18,492 bases of DNA from Pseudomonadota bacterium (GTDB lineage Bacteria; Pseudomonadota; Alphaproteobacteria; Rhizobiales; Tepidamorphaceae). Location: positions 1 to 18,492 of the forward strand of contig JAEWYT010000081.1 of NCBI GenBank assembly GCA_023458595.1, read 5' to 3'. The notes beneath the pieces are model-generated. The model did no database searches. It had not been told where the DNA came from and saw only the letters and a list, made by a program, of their open reading frames with translations. A program made the position numbers and the translations under genes. This document shows positions 13,940-18,492 of this stretch, piece by piece. Positions within the stretch are counted from its first letter, which is position 1. Each line of letters starts with the position of its first letter.

Positions 13940-14788
13940 ATGTTCGTTCAGATTCTGAACGGTCTCGTTTACGGCGGCCTGCTCTACATCGTGGCCGTGG
14001 GACTGGTCCTGATCTTCGGTCTCAGGCGCGTGGTGAACTTCGCTCATGGCGCGCTGTTCATGGTCGGTGCCTATGTCGGGTATGCGGTCGCGACCGTCAG
14101 CAACTTCTGGATGGCGGTGGTCATCTCGATCTGCGTGCTGGCGGTCCTCGGCGTCCTGCTCGACCGCTTCGTGTTCCGACCCCTTCAAAACGAGAACCAC
14201 ATCGTCACGGTCCTCGTCACCTTCGGCATCCTGCTCGTGCTCGAGGACATGGTCCAGACGATCTGGGGCAAGGAATTCCTGTCGATGCCGGCGCCGGAGC
14301 TTCTGTCCGGCACGGTGACGATCTTCGGCAACGTCTTTCCTGTCTACCGGCTGATGGTCATCGTCGTGGCCGCGGCCGTCGGCATCGGACTGACGCTCTG
14401 GCTGCGCTACAGCCGCATCGGGCTGTTCGTGCGCGCCTCGAGCGTCGATCCCGAGACGACGGCGGTTCAGGGCGTCAATACCGATCGCGTCTCCATGATC
14501 GTCGTGGCGGTCGGAACCGGGCTCGCCGGATTGTCGGGGACGGTCGCCGCGCCCCTGCTCGCCCTTTCGCCGGCGATGGGCAGCTTCATTCTCATCGAAT
14601 CGTTCATCGTCGTCGTCGTCGGCGGGCTCGGCAGCTTCTCCGGCGCCCTGCTGGCCGCGATCGTGATCGGGCAGATCCACAATTTCGGCGTGGTCTACGT
14701 CCCCTGGGCGGCGACCATGATCCCCTTCCTTCTGATGGTGGCGGTCCTGATCTGGCGGCCCACCGGTGCGGCCGGGAGCCACGTATGA
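13940..14788 (+). CDS. livH: Branched-chain-type ABC transporter permease, LivH-like
   Basis: Inner-membrane permease of 282 residues, normal for LivH. The start FVQILNGLVYGGLLYIVAVGL and the following FGLRRVVNFAHGALFMVGAY are hallmark LivH sequence. About eight hydrophobic segments follow, with the ATPase-contact region near SSVDPETTAVQGVNTDRV and the conserved VVVVGGLGSFSGALLAA near the end. ATG 13940 is chosen because GGAGGGGG stands about 5 bases upstream. The ATG at 13898 would place the strong hairpin inside the coding region and add a non-family extension. The stop overlaps livM as ATGA. The substrate may be an amino acid, amide or aromatic/aliphatic acid; the symbol names the family only. 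Confidence 0.9.
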   Translation: MFVQILNGLVYGGLLYIVAVGLVLIFGLRRVVNFAHGALFMVGAYVGYAVATVSNFWMAVVISICVLAVLGVLLDRFVFRPLQNENHIVTVLVTFGILLVLEDMVQTIWGKEFLSMPAPELLSGTVTIFGNVFPVYRLMVIVVAAAVGIGLTLWLRYSRIGLFVRASSVDPETTAVQGVNTDRVSMIVVAVGTGLAGLSGTVAAPLLALSPAMGSFILIESFIVVVVGGLGSFSGALLAAIVIGQIHNFGVVYVPWAATMIPFLLMVAVLIWRPTGAAGSHV

Positions 14789-15822
14789 CTGACAGCGGTA
14801 TTGCGATGAAGCCGACGGCGGCGAAAAGCGTGGGCAGCGTGATCCCGAGTCGCGGTGTGCTCGCGGCAGCCGGGCTCGCCGCGGTGGTCGGGGCCTTCAT
14901 GCCGGGCGTGGTCGGCTCGGTCCTCCTGCTCAGCCTGATGACCCAGGCGGTGATCGGCGCGGTGCTGGCGACGGGCGTGGGCCTGTTGTTCCGGCAGAAC
15001 GGCGTGGTGAGCTTCGGCCACGCGGCCTTCTACGGGACGGCCGCCTATATCATCGGCCTGTCGCTTCGCCACGGGTGGCCGTCCGCCGACGCCGCGATCA
15101 TTGCCGCCCTGCTGATTCCGCCGGTCTTCGCGTTCCTGCTGGGCCTCGTGATCGTCCGCATACCCGGCGTCGCCTTCGCGATGCTGACGCTCGCGGTCGG
15201 ACAGGCGCTCTACGAGTTCGCCCTCAAGGCACGCCATGTCTCGGGCGGCGACGACGGCTTCGCCCTCGATTTTCCCTCGCAGATCTTCGGCGTGTCGCTG
15301 CGGACGTTCCAGCATCCCGCCTCGATGTTCGTGTTCAGCTGGATGGTGCTGATCGTCATACTGGTCGCTCTCCACGTCTTCACGCGCAGCCCGTTCGGCC
15401 GGTTGACCGCCGCGATCCGGGAAAACGAGGAGCGCGCCCGCTTCATCGGATACCGGACGCTGGTACCGCGCGCGCTCGTCTATGCCGCGTCGGCTTTCAT
15501 CGCGGCGATCGCCGGCGTTCTCGCGGCCCTCTACAACGGCTTCGTCTCCCCCGACATGCTGCACTGGAGCCTGTCGGGCTCCGCCCTCATCATGGCCATC
15601 GTCGGCGGTCCGAGGCACATCTGGGGTCCCGCAATGGGCGCCGTGATCTTCTTCTTCGTCAAGGACTTCGCCGGAAACCTCACCGAGCACTGGCCGGCCA
15701 TCATCGGCGGCATCCTCATCATCACCACCCTGATGCTGCCGGACGGGGTCTCCGGAGCGCTGATACGGCTCTGGGAAAAGATATGGACGCGCAACCGCGC
15801 CACCGACGAGGCCGCACGATGA
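14785..15822 (+). CDS. livM: Branched-chain-type ABC transporter permease, LivM-like
   Basis: Second permease, 345 residues. The N-terminus carries about 20 hydrophilic residues before the first membrane segment. The LivM signature LLFRQNGVVSFGHAAFYGTAAY is present, then IPGVAFAMLTLAVGQALYEFA. A cytoplasmic loop with FGRLTAAIRENEERARFIGY is the ATPase contact, and AIVGGPRHIWGPAMGAV lies near the C-terminus. In known systems LivM pairs with LivH in one transporter. The gene is joined to both neighbours by ATGA overlaps. Confidence 0.9.
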   Translation: MTDSGIAMKPTAAKSVGSVIPSRGVLAAAGLAAVVGAFMPGVVGSVLLLSLMTQAVIGAVLATGVGLLFRQNGVVSFGHAAFYGTAAYIIGLSLRHGWPSADAAIIAALLIPPVFAFLLGLVIVRIPGVAFAMLTLAVGQALYEFALKARHVSGGDDGFALDFPSQIFGVSLRTFQHPASMFVFSWMVLIVILVALHVFTRSPFGRLTAAIRENEERARFIGYRTLVPRALVYAASAFIAAIAGVLAALYNGFVSPDMLHWSLSGSALIMAIVGGPRHIWGPAMGAVIFFFVKDFAGNLTEHWPAIIGGILIITTLMLPDGVSGALIRLWEKIWTRNRATDEAAR

Positions 15823-16520
15823 CTGCGATAGAGGGCACCGAGCTGACGCGCGCCTTCGGAGGCTTCCGCGCTCTCGACACCGTGGCGATCTCGGTTCCGG
15901 AAGGCGAGATCCGGGGGCTCATCGGCCCCAACGGCGCGGGCAAGTCCACGCTCGTCGACGTCTTGTCGGGCCGGGCCGACAAATGGTCCGGAACGGTACG
16001 CTTCTTCGGTCAGGACATCTCGCGCATGTCCGCCCAGCACCGGCGGCGCATCGGTCTGGCGCGTTCGTTCCAGAGAACCAACATCTTCCCCGACCTCACC
16101 GTGCTCGACCAGCTCGATATCGCCGCGCGGCGCGCCGAGCAGCCGAATGTCGATGAGGTGCTGCACGAACTCGATCTCGCGCAATACGCCATGCAGCGGG
16201 CCGCCGACATCTCCTACGGAGACCAGCGCCGGCTTGACCTCGGCCTCGCCCTGATCGGCCGGCCGCGCGTACTGCTGCTCGACGAGCCTGCCGCCGGCCT
16301 CACCGTCCAGGAGTCCATGGACATGGCCGAGATGCTTCGCGATCTGGCCGGCCGCTGGAACGTCACCGTCATCCTGGTGGAACACGATATGGACGTGGTG
16401 TTCAGCATTTGCAACCGCATCACGGTGCTGCATCTGGGCCAGGTGCTGGCCGAGGGCACGCCGGACGAAATCAGGCGCATCCCGGAAGTCGTGGCTGCCT
16501 ACCTAGGGAGCAGCGCATGA
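15819..16520 (+). CDS. livG: Branched-chain-type ABC transporter ATPase, LivG-like
   Basis: Cytoplasmic ATPase of 233 residues, somewhat shorter than the usual 250 or so. Motifs are Walker A GPNGAGKST (36-44), Q-loop Gln85 in ARSFQRTNIF, signature ISYGDQRRLDLGLAL (131-145; the SYGxQ form is normal for LivG), Walker B VLLLDEPAAGL with D155/E156, and His189 in VEHDMDVVF. The FQRTNIFPDLTVLDQL segment and the EHDMDVV ending are LivG-specific. It overlaps livM and livF by four bases each. The shortness comes from reduced loops between the Q-loop and the signature, not from a lost motif. Confidence 0.9.
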   Translation: MTAIEGTELTRAFGGFRALDTVAISVPEGEIRGLIGPNGAGKSTLVDVLSGRADKWSGTVRFFGQDISRMSAQHRRRIGLARSFQRTNIFPDLTVLDQLDIAARRAEQPNVDEVLHELDLAQYAMQRAADISYGDQRRLDLGLALIGRPRVLLLDEPAAGLTVQESMDMAEMLRDLAGRWNVTVILVEHDMDVVFSICNRITVLHLGQVLAEGTPDEIRRIPEVVAAYLGSSA

Positions 16521-17215
16521 GCGAGCTTCTCGCCTTCGAGAATGTCGAGTCCGGCTACGGCGCCGCACGGGTCCTGCACGGCATCGACCTCACCATCGCC
16601 GACAACGAGCGCGTCGCTATCGTCGGGCGCAACGGCGTCGGCAAGACCACGATCGTCAACACGTTCCTGGGCATCGCCCGCCTGAACGGTGGCCGGATCC
16701 GCCTGCTCGGCAAGCAAGTCTCGCCGCTGCGGCGATTTTCGGCCGCCCGCAACGGCATCGCCCTGGTTCCGCAAGGCCGTCACATCATTCCGAATCTGAC
16801 GGTGCAGGAGAATCTCCTGCTGGGCGCGGCCGTCGACCGGCCCGGGCCGTGGAATCTCGACAAAGTCTACGGACTGTTCCCGGTGCTGCGCGAACGCGCG
16901 GGCAACCCGGGAACGGCCCTGTCCGGCGGACAGCAGCAGATGCTGGCAATCGGCAGGGCGTTGATGGCGAATCCCGCGCTGCTGGTTCTCGACGAGCCGA
17001 GCGAGGGATTGGCGCCTGTGATCGTCGACGAGCTGGCGGACATCTTCGGCCAGCTCGCCGATAGCGGCACCGGGTTGCTGCTCATCGAGCAGAACCTCGG
17101 CCTGATCGCCCGTGTAGCGAGGCGCTACTACGCCCTCTCCAAGGGGACGGTTGTCGATCAAGGAGACTTGAACGGGCTTTCGATCGAAAGCCTCAAGCAG
17201 CATGTCGCCGTGTAG
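16517..17215 (+). CDS. livF: Branched-chain-type ABC transporter ATPase, LivF-like
   Basis: Second ATPase, 232 residues, the usual LivF size. Motifs are Walker A GRNGVGKTT (37-45), Q-loop Gln86 in ALVPQGRHIIPNLTVQENL (a LivF hallmark), signature LSGGQQQ (135-141), Walker B LLVLDEPSEGLAP with D159/E160, and IEQN in the switch position, where LivF proteins lack the usual histidine. It forms the ATPase pair with LivG. GGGAG stands 7 bases before ATG 16517, which overlaps the livG stop. Confidence 0.92.
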   Translation: MSELLAFENVESGYGAARVLHGIDLTIADNERVAIVGRNGVGKTTIVNTFLGIARLNGGRIRLLGKQVSPLRRFSAARNGIALVPQGRHIIPNLTVQENLLLGAAVDRPGPWNLDKVYGLFPVLRERAGNPGTALSGGQQQMLAIGRALMANPALLVLDEPSEGLAPVIVDELADIFGQLADSGTGLLLIEQNLGLIARVARRYYALSKGTVVDQGDLNGLSIESLKQHVAV

Positions 17216-17232
17216 GCGACGCCGATAGTCGC
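17204..17232 (+). promoter_or_regulatory. Two mutually exclusive hairpins between livF and the binding-protein gene
   Basis: GTCGCC (17204-17209) can pair with GGCGAC (17215-17220). The same GCGAC (17216-17220) can instead pair with GTCGC (17228-17232). The first spans the livF stop; the second ends 6 bases before the AAGGAGG ribosome site of the next gene. Such structures at this point often stabilise or uncouple the highly expressed binding-protein message. The stems are short, so confidence is modest. Confidence 0.35.
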
Positions 17233-17250
17233 AATGATAAGGAGGAAAGC

Positions 17251-18459
17251 ATGTCATTGAAATACAGGACACACCGGGTCGCCCTGGCAACCCTCGCGGC
17301 GACCGCCGCCCTCGCCGCCGGCTCGGCGTTCGCCGCCGATACGATCCGCATCGGCGTTCCGACCGCTCAGTCGGGCACCTATGCCGATCTCGGCAACCAG
17401 GCCGTCCGTGCCGTGGATTTCGCCGCGCACAACGCCAATGCGGCCGGCGGCGTCGACGGCATGATGGTCGAGTACCGCGTGTACGACACCGAGGCCAAGC
17501 CGGAGATAGCCAGGCGCCAGGCCGAGAAGCTTGCGCTGGAAGGCTACAACATACTGACGGGCACGGTCGCCTCAGGCGAGGGCTTGGCCATGGCGCCGAT
17601 GCTCGAGCGCTGGGACGCCATCTACGTGTCCACGATCAACAAGAGCAACAAGCTCTCGGGTGAAAGCTGCGCGCCGCGCCTGTTCCGCGTCAACAAGATG
17701 GACGCTCAGGACGGCAAGACGATCAAGCCCTGGCTCGCCGAGCAGAAGCAGGGCAAATGGGCCATCCTGGCAGCCGACATCGCGTGGGGACAGGACGCCG
17801 CGGCCAGCTTCAAGAGTGCCGCCCAGGAGACCGGCAAGGAAATCATCTCCGAGCAGTTCTCGCCGTTCGGCACCAACGATTTCGCCCCTTACATCCAGCA
17901 GATCCGCGATTCCGGCGCCGAGGCTCTGTGGATCGCGCTCGCCGGCCGCGACGCGATCAACTTCGCCACTCAGGCCGGTCAGTTCGGCCTCTTCAAGGAC
18001 GTCGCCACGGGTGGCGTGAGCTTCGTCACCGACAACACCGTCAAGACGCTCGGCGACATCTCGAAGGGCATCAACGGCATCATCAACTACAGCTCGACGC
18101 TCGATACCCCCCAGAACAAGGCGTTCGTTGAGGCGTGGAAGGCGTACTACAACGGTGACGAGCCGACGAATTTCGAGGGCGAGACCTATATGGGCATGCA
18201 GATCATCCTCGAAGCCGCGAAGCGGGCCAACAGCGCCAAGCCGATCGACATCGCCAAGCAGATGCACGGCGGTACCTTCGACACGGTGCTCGGTGAGCTG
18301 ACCATTCGTCCGGAAGATCACCAGATCATCGCGCCGAACTACTTCGGCTATGTCGGCGAGATGGACGGCAAGCTGAAGCCGATCATCACCATGACCGTGT
18401 CGGCCGAAGAGGCAACGCCTCCTCCCAGCGCCGATTGCAAGATGGGCGAACTTCAGTAA
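17251..18459 (+). CDS. ABC transporter periplasmic substrate-binding protein, LivK-like family
   Basis: Periplasmic binding protein of 402 residues, last gene of the Liv-type operon, with the best ribosome site in the window (AAGGAGG, 17239-17245). The signal peptide has a basic N-terminus (KYRTHR), a hydrophobic Ala/Leu core (about 11-24), and AFA before a likely cut at 28/29. The mature protein begins ADTIRIGVPTAQSGTYADLG, the type-I fold start seen in amide/urea/aromatic-acid binding members. Other family blocks are AAGGVDG (64-70), AILAADIAWGQDAAASF and EGETYMGMQIILEAAK. The group that includes this pattern often binds amides or aromatic or hydrophobic acids rather than leucine. The ligand remains open, so no symbol is given. 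Confidence 0.92.
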   Translation: MSLKYRTHRVALATLAATAALAAGSAFAADTIRIGVPTAQSGTYADLGNQAVRAVDFAAHNANAAGGVDGMMVEYRVYDTEAKPEIARRQAEKLALEGYNILTGTVASGEGLAMAPMLERWDAIYVSTINKSNKLSGESCAPRLFRVNKMDAQDGKTIKPWLAEQKQGKWAILAADIAWGQDAAASFKSAAQETGKEIISEQFSPFGTNDFAPYIQQIRDSGAEALWIALAGRDAINFATQAGQFGLFKDVATGGVSFVTDNTVKTLGDISKGINGIINYSSTLDTPQNKAFVEAWKAYYNGDEPTNFEGETYMGMQIILEAAKRANSAKPIDIAKQMHGGTFDTVLGELTIRPEDHQIIAPNYFGYVGEMDGKLKPIITMTVSAEEATPPPSADCKMGELQ

Positions 18460-18480
18460 GTCTCTCGACTGAACCGGCCC

Positions 18481-18492
18481 GCACCCGAGTGC
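18481..18492 (+). terminator. Possible start of a terminator cut by the window end
   Basis: GCAC-CCGA-GTGC forms a 4-bp stem at the very end of the window. The bases before it (GGCCC) would extend the stem if GGGCC follows outside the window. This cannot be judged from the sequence given. Confidence 0.2.

Noticed and set aside
13864..15822. Long plus-strand frame running into LivM
   Set aside because: The first 300 or so codons are Arg-rich shadow of livH in another frame. The real start is ATG 14785, overlapping the livH stop.
1..18492. Search for CRISPR arrays, transposases, insertion sequences, tRNA or rRNA genes
   Set aside because: No regularly spaced direct repeats, transposase motifs, or RNA-gene sequences were seen.

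Overview
The window is GC-rich (I estimate mid-60s percent G+C) with dense, short-spaced genes. Neighbouring genes are repeatedly joined by 4-base ATGA stop/start overlaps, and strong G-rich ribosome binding sites are common. Gene families and codon use suggest an alphaproteobacterium, possibly of the rhizobial type; this is inference from style, not from a marker gene. There are no rRNA or tRNA genes, insertion sequences, phage genes or CRISPR arrays. The region looks like a chromosomal or megaplasmid catabolic locus for an organic acid handled as CoA thioesters.

Layout. (1) 34-3402, minus strand: a GntR/FCD regulator followed by the ATPase, permease and periplasmic binding protein of a taurine/nitrate/sulfonate-type ABC importer. 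(2) 3519-4277, plus: a short-chain dehydrogenase/reductase (SDR) divergent from the regulator; the shared intergenic region carries a palindrome lying on the regulator's own promoter. (3) 4278-4704: a stretch without a supported gene, ending in a promoter with a TetR/FadR-like box. (4) 4705-10383, plus: a probable operon of enoyl-CoA hydratase-like protein, Ltp2-like thiolase-fold protein, DUF35 zinc-ribbon/OB-fold partner, PaaK-like acyl-CoA ligase, an unrecognised 65-residue protein, and two SDRs. (5) 10407-13477, minus: a convergent operon of Dabb-family protein, acetyl/acetoacetyl-CoA synthetase-like ligase and a further SDR, with a second TetR/FadR-like box upstream. (6) 13940-18459, plus: a complete branched-chain-amino-acid-type (Liv) ABC importer in the order permease, permease, ATPase, ATPase, binding protein.

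Working model (inference). A carboxylic acid is imported by one or both ABC systems and activated by the PaaK-like ligase. It is hydrated by the hydratase-like protein and oxidised by SDRs. It is then cleaved by the thiolase-like/DUF35 pair, which lacks the usual thiolase nucleophile but has two tyrosines spaced as in Ltp2 retro-aldolases. The second ligase would activate a released acid. The two similar 18-bp boxes suggest that the convergent operons answer to the same TetR-family acyl-CoA sensor, which is not in this window. No acyl-CoA dehydrogenase is present, and the substrate cannot be named from sequence alone.
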